Below, in pieces: positions 54,091 to 62,747 of a stretch of DNA of 64,000 nt. The notes under the pieces were generated by a model. That model had not been told where the DNA came from. It worked only from the letters and a program-made list of their open reading frames with translations, and did no database searches. The stretch comes from Paenibacillus sp. JNUCC-31 (GTDB lineage: Bacteria; Bacillota; Bacilli; Paenibacillales; Paenibacillaceae): contig NZ_CP062165.1 in the NCBI RefSeq assembly GCF_014844075.1, positions 1,612,001-1,676,000 of the forward strand, written 5' to 3'. The position numbers and the translations under genes are program-made. Numbering within the stretch: the stretch's first letter is position 1; each line of letters begins with the position of its first letter.

Positions 54091-56060
54091 TCGCTCCCCT
54101 CCCTCTCTTTACTGTCCAATAACTGCACCGCTGGAAGTTCTTGCAGTAACGGGTGAATGATCGTCACGCATGTACCATTTCCTTCCTTGCTGCCCAGTAC
54201 AATACCGTATTCTTCGCCGAACGTCAGGCGAAGACGGGCCTGTACATTCAACATTCCGTAGCTTTTCCCCGCTTTTCCGGACAGCGCTGCCGATTCCAAA
54301 CTTTCCATAGGGGCTGCCAGAAGTTGTTCCATTTCTGCCAACCGCTCCCTGGACATGCCTGCTCCATCGTCCTGAATCAACAGTAGCAGTTTGCCCTGTT
54401 CTATTTTGGCCTCCACCCGAATCTTGCCAGGCCCTCGCCTGCCCTTGATCCCATGATAGATCGCGTTTTCTACAAGAGGCTGCAGCAGCAGTTTGAGCAC
54501 GAACAACTCCCGTATATCATCGGAAACCATTAATTCATACTGCAAACGATCACGGTACCGGGTCTGTTGGATTTTCAAATAACTGGTAATATGTTCAAGC
54601 TCGGCGTGTAGTGTAAGGAAGTCATTCCCTTTGCTGAGACCGATGCGAAAAAGTCGGGACAGGGCGCCAACCATCTCGGATACATCATCCGCGCCTTCCT
54701 TGCGAGCCATCCAATGGATCGTATCCAGCGTATTGTATAAAAAATGAGGTTTGATATGCTCCTGCAAACTGCGCATCTCTGCCTCCCGCTTCTGCCGCTC
54801 CTTTAATTCATTAAGGGATATGAGTTGCCGGATCTGTGCAAGCATGCGGTTAAAACTCCTGCCCAGCATACCGATCTCATCAGCACGGTCGCTCCAGCGG
54901 CCCGACATGAGATTTCCCGTTTCGGCCCTGCGCATGTAAGACATCAGCCGGAAGATCGGCTGCGCAATGGAGCGCGAAAACCACAGGGAAGTGCTCAGAC
55001 CGAACAAACAAACCACGAATACAAAGCTGACCACATAAAACTGAATTTGGCGTACCTCCGTTATGGATTCCCGCGCGGGAAACACCCCTACGGTTCTCCA
55101 TCCCGTAAACGTGGAGGATTGATACAGAAATAACAGCTCCTTCCCATCCGCTTCGGCGTTAAATGTCCCGCTGTCACCAGACTTGAACCAGTCTGCAGGA
55201 ATCTGTTCAACCAGCGGATGCTCCGGCATATAGACGCTCCGTCCTTCTGCATCCGTCACCATCACATAGCCCGATTTTCCCAGGGTTACATTTCTGGCTG
55301 CCTGAGAGACAGATCGCAGCTTGAGGTCAATCATAATGACACCCAGTACACGACCTGACGCTTCATCTGTTATGGAGCGCGCAACCGATACGATTTCATT
55401 ATCCTTATACCGTACATGTGTCGTAATATTTCGCTCCCTTGGCTGACCCAGCACTGTAAAAATGCCAGGATTCGCCGAAGCCCTTTTGTACCAGTCCTCC
55501 CGGGTCAGACTTTGCTTCGCGCGGGGGTACATCTCATTGCTGATATAGTCACCGCTTCCATTAGCAAGAACGATTCCGGCAATCTCAGGATACAACGTCG
55601 TGAACCCCTGCAAAGTTTGCTTGATTCCATACAGCTGATCCTGATCCGTCACATTTGGTTCCCTTTCCGATGTAATAGTGCTCGTGCCAGTATCGTTATC
55701 CGACGCCGTTTTTCCTTTCATAAAAGCGATAATGTCGGGATCAAATGCAATCAGGTACGTCATGTTTTGCAGGTTCTCCATCTTGCTGTCAAGCGCTTCA
55801 TTTACTTTGCCGATGAGCTGCATCGTATGTCCCTCAACCTGTCGCTCCACAATCCGTTCTACGGTCCAGTTCACCAATAACCCCAGTCCTACAGAAGGCA
55901 CGATTGCAAATAACAAAAAAAGCAGCATCAGCTGATAACGGAGCGGCATATTACGCAAGCGCAAGCGCTGCAGGCTCTTCTTCATCCTGCTGCGGATCGC
56001 TTCCCTGCTCCGGCTGCTCCCCTGCCGATTGTGTTTATTTGGCATAATAATCATCCACAT
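54087..56060 (-). CDS. Sensor histidine kinase of three-component sugar sensor (YesM/LytS type)
   Basis: A protein of 657 residues from ATG 56060; ATG 56045 (MPNKHNRQG) is an alternative. Helix one spans residues ~45-62, an extracellular Cache-like sensor region continues to ~330 with GYVMVTDAEGRSVYMPEH, helix two is near 335-355, then HAMP, phospho-acceptor H439 (IKPHFLYNTLDTIHWM) and a HATPase with IQDDGAGMSRE and KSYGMLNVQARL. Its start overlaps the sensor gene by up to 26 bases with no strong ribosome binding site, so it is likely made by translational coupling, which would keep sensor and kinase in proportion. Confidence 0.94.
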   Translation of the reverse strand: MWMIIMPNKHNRQGSSRSREAIRSRMKKSLQRLRLRNMPLRYQLMLLFLLFAIVPSVGLGLLVNWTVERIVERQVEGHTMQLIGKVNEALDSKMENLQNMTYLIAFDPDIIAFMKGKTASDNDTGTSTITSEREPNVTDQDQLYGIKQTLQGFTTLYPEIAGIVLANGSGDYISNEMYPRAKQSLTREDWYKRASANPGIFTVLGQPRERNITTHVRYKDNEIVSVARSITDEASGRVLGVIMIDLKLRSVSQAARNVTLGKSGYVMVTDAEGRSVYMPEHPLVEQIPADWFKSGDSGTFNAEADGKELLFLYQSSTFTGWRTVGVFPARESITEVRQIQFYVVSFVFVVCLFGLSTSLWFSRSIAQPIFRLMSYMRRAETGNLMSGRWSDRADEIGMLGRSFNRMLAQIRQLISLNELKERQKREAEMRSLQEHIKPHFLYNTLDTIHWMARKEGADDVSEMVGALSRLFRIGLSKGNDFLTLHAELEHITSYLKIQQTRYRDRLQYELMVSDDIRELFVLKLLLQPLVENAIYHGIKGRRGPGKIRVEAKIEQGKLLLLIQDDGAGMSRERLAEMEQLLAAPMESLESAALSGKAGKSYGMLNVQARLRLTFGEEYGIVLGSKEGNGTCVTIIHPLLQELPAVQLLDSKEREGSE

Positions 56061-57042
56061 TCGCGCTTGTCACCACAGAGATTCCGGTATCCACCCTTAC
56101 CGGCAGCGGTGCATTCTCACCGGAAGTGGATGGGGCAGGTACGGTTAGCTGATGATGCAGATGGAATAAATATTGAAGCGACCAATACCCCATATTCCAG
56201 GTTCCCTGCGCAATTGTAGCCGAAATCGTGCCGCCCTTGATCATATCCAGCGTGGCCTTGTTTGTATCGAAAGATATAATTTTGAGCGAACGTCCATCCT
56301 TGGAATTCTGGACAGCTTCACCCGCGCCTGCCCCTCCGGTCGCCTCGGTCACAAAAATACCCGCCAGCTTCGGGTGTGCCTTCATCAGTCTAAGCGTCTC
56401 GTCCCTTGATACCAACGCATCTCCGTGTCCATCCGCAACTTCCACCACCTTCATGGATGGATAGCGCTGCTCCATCGTATCGCGGAAGCCCTTGGCTCGC
56501 TCCTCATGATTCTGCTGTCCAGGCAGAGTCAGCACGGCGACTTCCCCTTCGCGGGCCATCAGCTCGGCCATTTTGTCAGCAGCCGTTACACCCGCCTTGT
56601 AATTGTCCGTTCCGAGAAAAGAATATGCCCGGCTTTCGGGTGCATCCGCATCAAACAATACGACGGGAATGTCCGCGTCGATGGCCTTGTTAATTGCGGG
56701 AATCAATGATTGCGGATCGATCGCAGAGATGGCAATTCCCGCCGGTTTGCGTGCAATAGCCTGTTCGATCACCGTTGTCTGTTCCTTTGCATCGTACCGG
56801 GTAGCACCGCGATACTCCACGGTTACGCCAAGCGCATCTCCTGCGTCCTCGAAGCCTTTCAGCGGGCTCTTCCAATATTCCAGCCCGGACTGGAATGTGA
56901 TCATCATGTACGTTTCGCCAATATCCCCGCGCAGTCCCCTGTCTTCCCAGGAGCCATTCACCTGGCTGGAGTATTCGAACCGAAGCACATACAATGCAAA
57001 TGCCGAGATTAGCAAAATATAAACCAGCAGCATTTTTTTCAT
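56035..57042 (-). CDS. Membrane-anchored sugar-binding sensor protein (XylFII-like)
   Basis: A protein of 335 residues from ATG 57042. It starts MKKMLLVYILLISAFALYVL and then passes into a type I periplasmic-binding domain: FQSGLEYWKSPLKGFEDAGDAL, VIEQAIARKPAGIAISAIDP, DADIPVVLFDADAPESRAYSFLGTDNYKAG, IISFDTNKATLDMIKGG. There is no lipobox cysteine; the N-terminal helix seems uncleaved and would anchor it outside. That fits a sensor of the XylFII type rather than a transporter subunit. It is coupled to the kinase gene and likely presents a pentose (or related sugar) to it. A perfect cre lies 47 bases upstream. Confidence 0.9.
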   Translation of the reverse strand: MKKMLLVYILLISAFALYVLRFEYSSQVNGSWEDRGLRGDIGETYMMITFQSGLEYWKSPLKGFEDAGDALGVTVEYRGATRYDAKEQTTVIEQAIARKPAGIAISAIDPQSLIPAINKAIDADIPVVLFDADAPESRAYSFLGTDNYKAGVTAADKMAELMAREGEVAVLTLPGQQNHEERAKGFRDTMEQRYPSMKVVEVADGHGDALVSRDETLRLMKAHPKLAGIFVTEATGGAGAGEAVQNSKDGRSLKIISFDTNKATLDMIKGGTISATIAQGTWNMGYWSLQYLFHLHHQLTVPAPSTSGENAPLPVRVDTGISVVTSANVDDYYAK

Positions 57043-57088
57043 TCCGTTCACTTCCTCCAATAATCTGTCGGCTTGCATTTCGATTAAA

Positions 57089-57104
57089 TTGTAAACGCAA
57101 TCAT
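57089..57104 (+). promoter_or_regulatory. cre site, perfect consensus match
   Basis: TTGTAAACGCAATCAT matches WTGNNARCGNWWWCAW at every position. It lies 47 bases upstream of the anchored-sensor gene, overlaps a TACAAT -10-like sequence on the minus strand, and predicts CcpA-mediated glucose repression of the whole sensory operon. Confidence 0.75.
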
Positions 57105-57239
57105 AAAAAAAAGAAACCACTCTTCATCTTCCGGTGATATCCTTCTGTCCCTACCCAAGGAGCTACCTGCTGCAATAATGTACTATAAGCCTATGCCTCC
57201 CTGGAGTATGATCAGGTAACTACAACTCGGGGAGGCACT

Positions 57240-57821
57240 ATGAATCTTACATCCTTTTTTATCTATTGTATTGTCGTTACCTTTACACCTGGCCCCAGCA
57301 ACATTGTGATTCTCACTTCCGTCGGGCAGGTTGGTCCCCGGAAAACGATGGAATATGTGTGGGGGGCCACAGTTGCATTTGGCTTGTTACTTGCCGCTTC
57401 TGCTCTTCTTAATCACGCTCTAGCTGAGGTATTGCCTGGCATTCTCCATGTGATGCAGATTGTGGGTAGTGTCTATATGTTATATCTGGCTTATCAAGTC
57501 TATAAGATGGGTTCCACCGAGACAGCATCTAAACATGTTACGGGCTTTTTGAACGGTCTAGTCATGCAGTTTGTAAACCCAAAAGTAGTTCTGTTCACGT
57601 TCACTGTCATTCCAAGCTATGTGCTGCCTTACTACGATAGCACCATTTCCACGTTTCTGTTCGTGGTGATCATTACCATCATTGGATTCCTGGCCTATTC
57701 CAGCTGGGTCGTATTTGGCTCCGTCTTCAGAACATTACTTAATCGTCATCAAAAAGCACTTAGTATCCTTATGGCACTTTTTTTGTTATACTCAGCCATT
57801 ATGGTGTCGGGAATCATCTAA
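57240..57821 (+). CDS. LysE/RhtB family amino-acid exporter
   Basis: A protein of 193 residues with six membrane helices. The N-terminal signature FTPGPSNIVILTSVGQVGPRKTMEYVWGATVAF (residues ~13-45) and FLNGLVMQFVNPKVVLFTFTVIPSY (~101-125) are diagnostic. It exports amino acids or homoserine-like metabolites. Start ATG 57240 follows CTCGGGGAGGCACT. The AraC-type gene begins 19 bases after its stop, forming an operon in which the regulator probably controls the exporter. Confidence 0.94.
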   Translation: MNLTSFFIYCIVVTFTPGPSNIVILTSVGQVGPRKTMEYVWGATVAFGLLLAASALLNHALAEVLPGILHVMQIVGSVYMLYLAYQVYKMGSTETASKHVTGFLNGLVMQFVNPKVVLFTFTVIPSYVLPYYDSTISTFLFVVIITIIGFLAYSSWVVFGSVFRTLLNRHQKALSILMALFLLYSAIMVSGII

Positions 57822-57840
57822 CGCTTGGGAGGTGTACAGC

Positions 57841-58635
57841 GTGGAATTGTTCAATTATAAAAAAACACAAGATGTACTGGCGCTATCTGCCAGCTTTACG
57901 GATTTCACCTATAAAAAGCATTGTCATGAAGAATATGCGGTTGGGGTAACCCTGCGCGGCATTCAGCAATACCATCTGGATGGACACTATCAGGCCTCCC
58001 ATAGAAATGGTGTGATGCTGTTCAACCGCGAACAGTCCCATGATGGAAGTTCCTATGACAAAGCGGGCATAGATTATGTGATGCTGTATCTGAAGCCGGA
58101 GCTGGTCGAAGAGATTATGGGAAAGAAGGAATTGCGCTTCTCCACCCCGATCGTCTATGATCCCCAGCTCGCACGAAGCATTCTGCTGCTGAACGATGCT
58201 GTTCAGAGCGGTCAAGATGAAGCGAAATGCAGTGAACTGCTCTTCGACTTGATACAATTGCTCTCTCAATCGGAAATGGACACCAAGCTTTGGCGACCTC
58301 AGGACAGTCTGGTCCGAAAAGCCAAAGAAATGATGTTTTGCAGCATCGAAGATGTTCTAAAATTGGACGACCTGAGTGCGGAATTCAACATGTCCAAATT
58401 TCAATTTATCCGTGAGTTTAAATCACATGCCGGCATATCCCCTTACCAGTTTTTTCTCAATTGCAAAGTGGAGCGTGCCAGACAGTCCATCGAAACGCAT
58501 AAAGATATATACTCTGCTGTAGCGGAATGTGGTTTTGTCGACCTGACTCATCTGAACAGACACTTTAAACGGGTATTCGGTATCACGGCTTATGAATACA
58601 TGCTGCAACTAAACGGATTGAATCGGTACGACTGA
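57841..58635 (+). CDS. AraC family transcriptional regulator
   Basis: A protein of 264 residues starting with GTG 57841, set by GGGAGG eight bases upstream; the long frame before it is inside lysE. The N-terminal half is an AraC cupin (HCHEEYAVGVTLRGIQQYHLDG, residues ~24-45). The C-terminal half has two helix-turn-helix units (LDDLSAEFNMSKFQFIREF and FVDLTHLNRHFKRVFGITAYEY). Organisation with a LysE exporter is common; the effector may be the exported amino acid. A strong terminator follows. Confidence 0.93.
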   Translation: MELFNYKKTQDVLALSASFTDFTYKKHCHEEYAVGVTLRGIQQYHLDGHYQASHRNGVMLFNREQSHDGSSYDKAGIDYVMLYLKPELVEEIMGKKELRFSTPIVYDPQLARSILLLNDAVQSGQDEAKCSELLFDLIQLLSQSEMDTKLWRPQDSLVRKAKEMMFCSIEDVLKLDDLSAEFNMSKFQFIREFKSHAGISPYQFFLNCKVERARQSIETHKDIYSAVAECGFVDLTHLNRHFKRVFGITAYEYMLQLNGLNRYD

Positions 58636-58651
58636 TCCCACCGTATGCAGA

Positions 58652-58710
58652 AAATCCCCGCATGCAAACGCGAGTATACCTCTACGTTTCATGCGGGGAT
58701 TTGATTTTTT
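58652..58710 (+). terminator. Intrinsic terminator of lysE-araC operon
   Basis: AAATCCCCGCATG pairs perfectly with CATGCGGGGATTT, with AAACG/CGTTT inside, followed by GATTTTTTT. It lies about 16 bases after the stop. Confidence 0.9.
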
Positions 58711-58762
58711 TACATTTGCCGTAATGATGTATCTCCTCCATTAGACCTTCAATCATGTACGT

Positions 58763-59329
58763 TCATGTACGTCTCTTTCTTCTCCAGATCCAGCCAATGA
58801 CCAATACAAGCAATAAAGTAAGTCCGCCATATATCATGAGATTCAATGACCAACTTCGTCCATGAATGGTTTCTCCAAAATCATTCTGACTCACTACTTT
58901 TCCTGCGCCCAGCAGCTTTAACGCGTCGTCGGCTTTCTCAACAGGCAGGTTGCCACTGCATAAATTCGTATGCAACCCATTTCCTTTTTCCTCCTGGTAG
59001 GCAAAGATCAGATAGGATTGGTTCTTGTCCAATTGAATCCCGCAAGAATCTGAACCGGCATCATTTCCCATGACAGTCATTCGTTTAGAAGAAACGCCCT
59101 TCCATGCGGCATCCACCTCAAAGGTATAGGCTCTCAATCGGTCTGGGCTGAATATTTGCGTCCCGCCTCTCTTTACCACTTTTCCTGTAAAAACCGATGT
59201 GTACGTCTTCAGTTTCTCTTGGGCGTTCGAATCAACACAACTGCAAGCATAAGCTTTCTCTTCCCAAAATCCCGTGAATCCAGTTGAAATGACTAACAGA
59301 ACCAACGTTATCAAGACTAAACGTTTCAT
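58763..59329 (-). CDS. Secreted, C-terminally anchored TIMP/NTR-like protein
   Basis: A protein of 188 residues from ATG 59329 (AAGGAG upstream). A signal peptide (MKRLVLITLVLLVISTGF) ends before ACSCVDSNAQEKL, so the mature chain would begin at or just before the CSC motif, as in tissue inhibitors of metalloproteinases. The domain continues VFTGKVVKRG, YTFEVDAAWKGV, AGSDSCGI and LHTNLCSGN, with at least four cysteines. A membrane helix (residues ~163-182) and a basic tail RRKRRT end it. Secretion and wall-side exposure are inferred; a protease-inhibitor role is not shown. Confidence 0.85.
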   Translation of the reverse strand: MKRLVLITLVLLVISTGFTGFWEEKAYACSCVDSNAQEKLKTYTSVFTGKVVKRGGTQIFSPDRLRAYTFEVDAAWKGVSSKRMTVMGNDAGSDSCGIQLDKNQSYLIFAYQEEKGNGLHTNLCSGNLPVEKADDALKLLGAGKVVSQNDFGETIHGRSWSLNLMIYGGLTLLLVLVIGWIWRRKRRT

Positions 59330-59423
59330 TTCCGTTCTCCTTCTTCCTGAATTGAACATGATTTGATATGTAATTGCTGAATTCCTCCAAATTCCATAAT
59401 TATAAATTATTATAACATAATGA

Positions 59424-59449
59424 AAATCCCCATAATGGGGATTTTTTTT
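59424..59449. terminator. Intrinsic terminator hairpin
   Basis: AAATCCCC pairs with GGGGATTT around ATAAT, followed on the + strand by six further T. It lies between two minus-strand genes, so the T-run faces the wrong way for them; it may serve the end of the gene at 59490 in the minus direction with A-rich flank. Confidence 0.55.
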
Positions 59450-59489
59450 CGAGCTATCACTTGGTTTGTGATTCAGTTTCCTTTTATTA

Positions 59490-60362
59490 TTATTTCAGGA
59501 AAGACTGGGAAATTTGTTTCGCCGTATCCATCATGACCGAATTGCTGGACATCACCGTCAAAATACTCGCTCGTGTATTCACATCCATCTTCTTCAGTAC
59601 ATCTATCGTTTTGGCAGAGTCGGCCTGGAACAATTTTTGGATCAGCAGGGCTGCACTTGGGGAAGACATTTTGGAGAAGGTTTGAACCAGTTTCTTGACC
59701 GATTGGCTAGCTATGTTGCTATTCTGCTTGTTGATTTTACGCTGAATGAGCGCAAGATCATGATCCGTAACTACAGAGCGAGGCTTCATTTGCATGGAAA
59801 GGCCGGCAACCCGGTCCGGGTCCATTTTACTCCAAATCAGCGCCCTTTGTTCTGGGGACATTTCGGTCATGGCATACACGATCTCCAGATCGGTCAATTG
59901 TGCGAGTGCAGCAGCAGCCTTGCTTGGAGGCATACCGGCATAAGTCTTGGCAACGTCCTTGGCTGCAGCCATATGATCCGTTGACTGTACAGCCGGAACC
60001 ACCGAAATTGTGGAAGCTGTGGCCTGTGGCTGAACGGATTTCGGTGCTTTCAACGAAGCCATGGATGATACCTGCGCTTGACTGACTGGATTGGCAGATG
60101 CAACAGGCGGTGTTGCACGAACCCCAGCCACGTTCTCCACGGCATGCAGTACGGTTTCCTTGACAGACGGGACCAGAAAAAATGCTGATGCTCCGGCAGC
60201 GCCAATGCAGATCAGGGCAACAAGCCACCCCATCCCCGATGATTTCTTTTTAGGCGGTGCTTTTGGCGTGATTTTGACTGGCTCAGATTTGATCTCGTTA
60301 TTAGGTGTTTTGGCATATGTTGTTGAACTAATGGATTGAACCCGATTCGGCCGGCTCATCAT
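59490..60362 (-). CDS. Membrane protein with MotE/MgtE_N-like domain
   Basis: A protein of 290 residues. A charged cytoplasmic N-terminus (~40 residues) precedes one membrane helix (~46-66, GWLVALICIGAAGASAFFLV), an Ala/Ser/Val/Pro-rich linker, and a helical C-terminal domain from ~135: KTYAGMPPSKAAAALAQLTDLEIVYAMTEMSPEQRALIWSKMDPDRVAGLS, then a second similar repeat FSKMSSPSAALLIQKLFQ. The pattern follows the MgtE intracellular N-domain and flagellar MotE/FliG-like chaperones, but no flagellar genes are near. Start: GTG 60368 lies in the binding site region, so ATG 60362 is used. It may be a stand-alone envelope protein. Confidence 0.8.
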   Translation of the reverse strand: MMSRPNRVQSISSTTYAKTPNNEIKSEPVKITPKAPPKKKSSGMGWLVALICIGAAGASAFFLVPSVKETVLHAVENVAGVRATPPVASANPVSQAQVSSMASLKAPKSVQPQATASTISVVPAVQSTDHMAAAKDVAKTYAGMPPSKAAAALAQLTDLEIVYAMTEMSPEQRALIWSKMDPDRVAGLSMQMKPRSVVTDHDLALIQRKINKQNSNIASQSVKKLVQTFSKMSSPSAALLIQKLFQADSAKTIDVLKKMDVNTRASILTVMSSNSVMMDTAKQISQSFLK

Positions 60363-60544
60363 GATCACTTCTCTCTCGTACTGGAGTTAAAGCCCAGTCT
60401 AGACCTTCTGCATTAAAATTTGATAAGAAAACCGCATTACATTTTTTAATCTTTTCCAATTTGAATGTTGTACACTGGACTTGGTAAGCTTAACCTGTAA
60501 GCTCGATCTGGCTGCCTCCAAATTAAAGGAATGGACCGATTCTA

Positions 60545-61216
60545 ATGAAAAACATATTGCTGATTGAAGATGAGAAAAACCTGGCTCGCTTTATAGAACT
60601 GGAACTGCAGCATGAAGCCTACACGGTAAGTGTAGCCTACGATGGAAGAAACGGACTTGAACTGGCACTCGAAAAGGAGTGGGATCTGATCCTGCTCGAT
60701 CTCATGTTGCCCGGCATTAATGGCGTAGAAGTGTGCCGAAGAATACGCAATATCAAACAAACGCCAATCATCATGATTACGGCACGGGATGGCGTTATGG
60801 ATCGAGTCATGGGGCTTGACAGTGGAGCCGATGATTATATTCCGAAGCCTTTTGCCATTGAAGAATTGCTGGCACGGATGAGATCCTTATTTCGTCGTTC
60901 CAGCACGGTCAGCGAACATTCTTTACTTATACATCAAGGATTGCAGCTGGATCTGGAGGGACGCACTTTTCAGAGATACGGAGAGGCTGTTGAATTAACG
61001 AGACGCGAATTTGACCTGTTAGTGATCCTCATGCAAAATATCGGCCGTGTCATGACCCGGGAAATGCTGCTTGATCTGGTGTGGGGATACGATGCTGACG
61101 TGGAGACGAATGTAGTGGATGTGTATATCAGTTATTTGCGTAGTAAAATCGATGCTCCGGGTTCCCCCAGCTTTGTTCAGACGATACGCGGTTTGGGTTA
61201 CGGGATTCAGAAATGA
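60545..61216 (+). CDS. OmpR/PhoB-family response regulator
   Basis: A protein of 223 residues. The receiver has E9/D10-type acidic residues in LIEDEKNL, phospho-acceptor D52 (LILLDLMLPG), T/S in IIMITARD and K in YIPKPF. The C-terminal winged helix begins around residue 128 and includes ELTRREFDLLVILMQNIGRVMTREMLLDLVWGYD. The order matches ArlR/CssR-like regulators. AAAGGA lies rather far (14 bases) from the ATG, so translation may be modest. It overlaps the kinase gene by four bases. Confidence 0.96.
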   Translation: MKNILLIEDEKNLARFIELELQHEAYTVSVAYDGRNGLELALEKEWDLILLDLMLPGINGVEVCRRIRNIKQTPIIMITARDGVMDRVMGLDSGADDYIPKPFAIEELLARMRSLFRRSSTVSEHSLLIHQGLQLDLEGRTFQRYGEAVELTRREFDLLVILMQNIGRVMTREMLLDLVWGYDADVETNVVDVYISYLRSKIDAPGSPSFVQTIRGLGYGIQK

Positions 61217-62655
61217 TTCGCCGGATTCGAAAATATCTTCCCCGTGCCCATTGGTCTATTCGCTGGAAACTGACGATCTGGATTTCACTCTTGCTTGGCG
61301 CATTGTTTATTGTCTATAACATTGTCCAATACTTTGTCATCAACGAATGGCTCATTGTTCAGGAAAAGCAAAACATTGAGAAAAGCATGAATGAGATCGA
61401 AAGTTACCTGCAAGAGAAAGAAGTGTCAGCAGCGCAAATTGCAGATAACCGTTCTTTAATTACCAAGTTAAATCAGGAGAATCAGATGATCCGCATTCTA
61501 GACCAGAAAGGAACTGCACTGCTTGAAGTAACCGACCGCCTTCCTGAACAGTGGGTTGAGCCGCAAACGGTGCAAAAACGCATTTTGATCACTGCATGGC
61601 ATTACGAAGATCACCTGCTTATTATGAGGTCTCCACTCATGACCACCAAGTTTAGCGGGACGATTGAAATCGTGACTAACCTGGAAACTACGGACAAATT
61701 AAGCGATATGCTGTTGCTGGTGATGTTTGCCGGGGGGATTGCAGCTGTGGGATTAAGCATCCTGGGCGCATTTCTGTTATCACGCCAATTCGTCAAGCCC
61801 ATTATGACTATGAATGCAACGATGATCCAGATCCAGCAGAAAGGACTTCATGAGCGCGTCGATGTGCCCGATCAACATGATGAACTGTCCAATCTCGCCC
61901 GGATGTTCAACCGCCTGATGGATGAACTGGAGCTTTCGTTTCAGCAACAAAAGCAGTTTGTCGAAGATGCTTCGCATGAGTTGCGTACACCCATTGCCAT
62001 CATTGAAGGACACATTTCCCTGTTGAACCGTTGGGGCAAGCATGACCCGGACGTCTTGAATGAGTCCCTGGATGTCTCGGCCGAGGAACTTAAACGGTTG
62101 AAAACCATTGTGAATGAACTGTTAATGCTCAGCCAATCCGAGTCCGGGCACATTGCAGTAGACACTGCGGTCGATCTTCGCCAGACTGTCCAGCATGCGC
62201 TCACCAACGTTGTGCAGTTGCACCCGGCCGCTGCCTTTGACATTGATCTGGAGCACCTATCCGGTATTGAAGTGGAGATCCTTCCTCAACATCTGGAGCA
62301 GATTCTGCGGATTTTGGTTGATAATGCCGTTAAATATTCACCGCTGACCAAAGAGATTCAGGTCTGCGGAACGCGACGTGACAACGATATCTGTATTCAG
62401 GTTGCCGATAAAGGCATGGGGATTCCAAGAGAAGACTTGCCTTTTGTTTTTGATCGTTTCTACCGTGTCGATAAAACCCGCAGCCGTGAACAAGGCGGTA
62501 CTGGCCTGGGACTCGCCATTGCGGAACGTCTCGTCAAACGGTACAACGGAAAGATATTCATCGATAGCCGGGAAGATGAAGGAACTACCGTGACCATTCT
62601 GCTTCCCGCATACCTGCCTTCTGAAAGACGGCAAACCGAAACTGCTCATGCATAA
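61213..62655 (+). CDS. Sensor histidine kinase (ArlS-like)
   Basis: A protein of 480 residues: a membrane helix near 18-42, an extracellular sensor of ~120 residues, a second helix near 170-195, HAMP (~200-245), HisKA with phospho-acceptor H255 (EDASHELRTPIAIIEGH), and a HATPase domain with VADKGMGIPRED, FDRFYRVDKTRSREQGGTGLGLAI. It phosphorylates the OmpR-type partner. The terminator hairpin begins at its stop codon. The signal is unknown. Confidence 0.96.
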   Translation: MIRRIRKYLPRAHWSIRWKLTIWISLLLGALFIVYNIVQYFVINEWLIVQEKQNIEKSMNEIESYLQEKEVSAAQIADNRSLITKLNQENQMIRILDQKGTALLEVTDRLPEQWVEPQTVQKRILITAWHYEDHLLIMRSPLMTTKFSGTIEIVTNLETTDKLSDMLLLVMFAGGIAAVGLSILGAFLLSRQFVKPIMTMNATMIQIQQKGLHERVDVPDQHDELSNLARMFNRLMDELELSFQQQKQFVEDASHELRTPIAIIEGHISLLNRWGKHDPDVLNESLDVSAEELKRLKTIVNELLMLSQSESGHIAVDTAVDLRQTVQHALTNVVQLHPAAAFDIDLEHLSGIEVEILPQHLEQILRILVDNAVKYSPLTKEIQVCGTRRDNDICIQVADKGMGIPREDLPFVFDRFYRVDKTRSREQGGTGLGLAIAERLVKRYNGKIFIDSREDEGTTVTILLPAYLPSERRQTETAHA

Positions 62656-62680
62656 GAGGGCTGTCAAACAGCCCTCTTAT
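62652..62680 (+). terminator. Hairpin overlapping the kinase stop codon
   Basis: ATAAGAGGGCTGT pairs perfectly with ACAGCCCTCTTAT around CAA (13-bp stem). The left arm contains the TAA stop. There is no T-run, but a stem this strong likely halts transcription or protects the RNA end. Confidence 0.7.
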
Positions 62681-62747
62681 GCACCACACTCCAGCATGGA
62701 ATCCTGATTCTGGAACAGCTGATCTGAAGCATCGGATGAACAGCATT

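Noticed and set aside
57682..57840. Upstream extension of the AraC-type regulator
   Set aside because: It lies within the lysE coding sequence; GTG 57841 has GGGAGG at the right distance.
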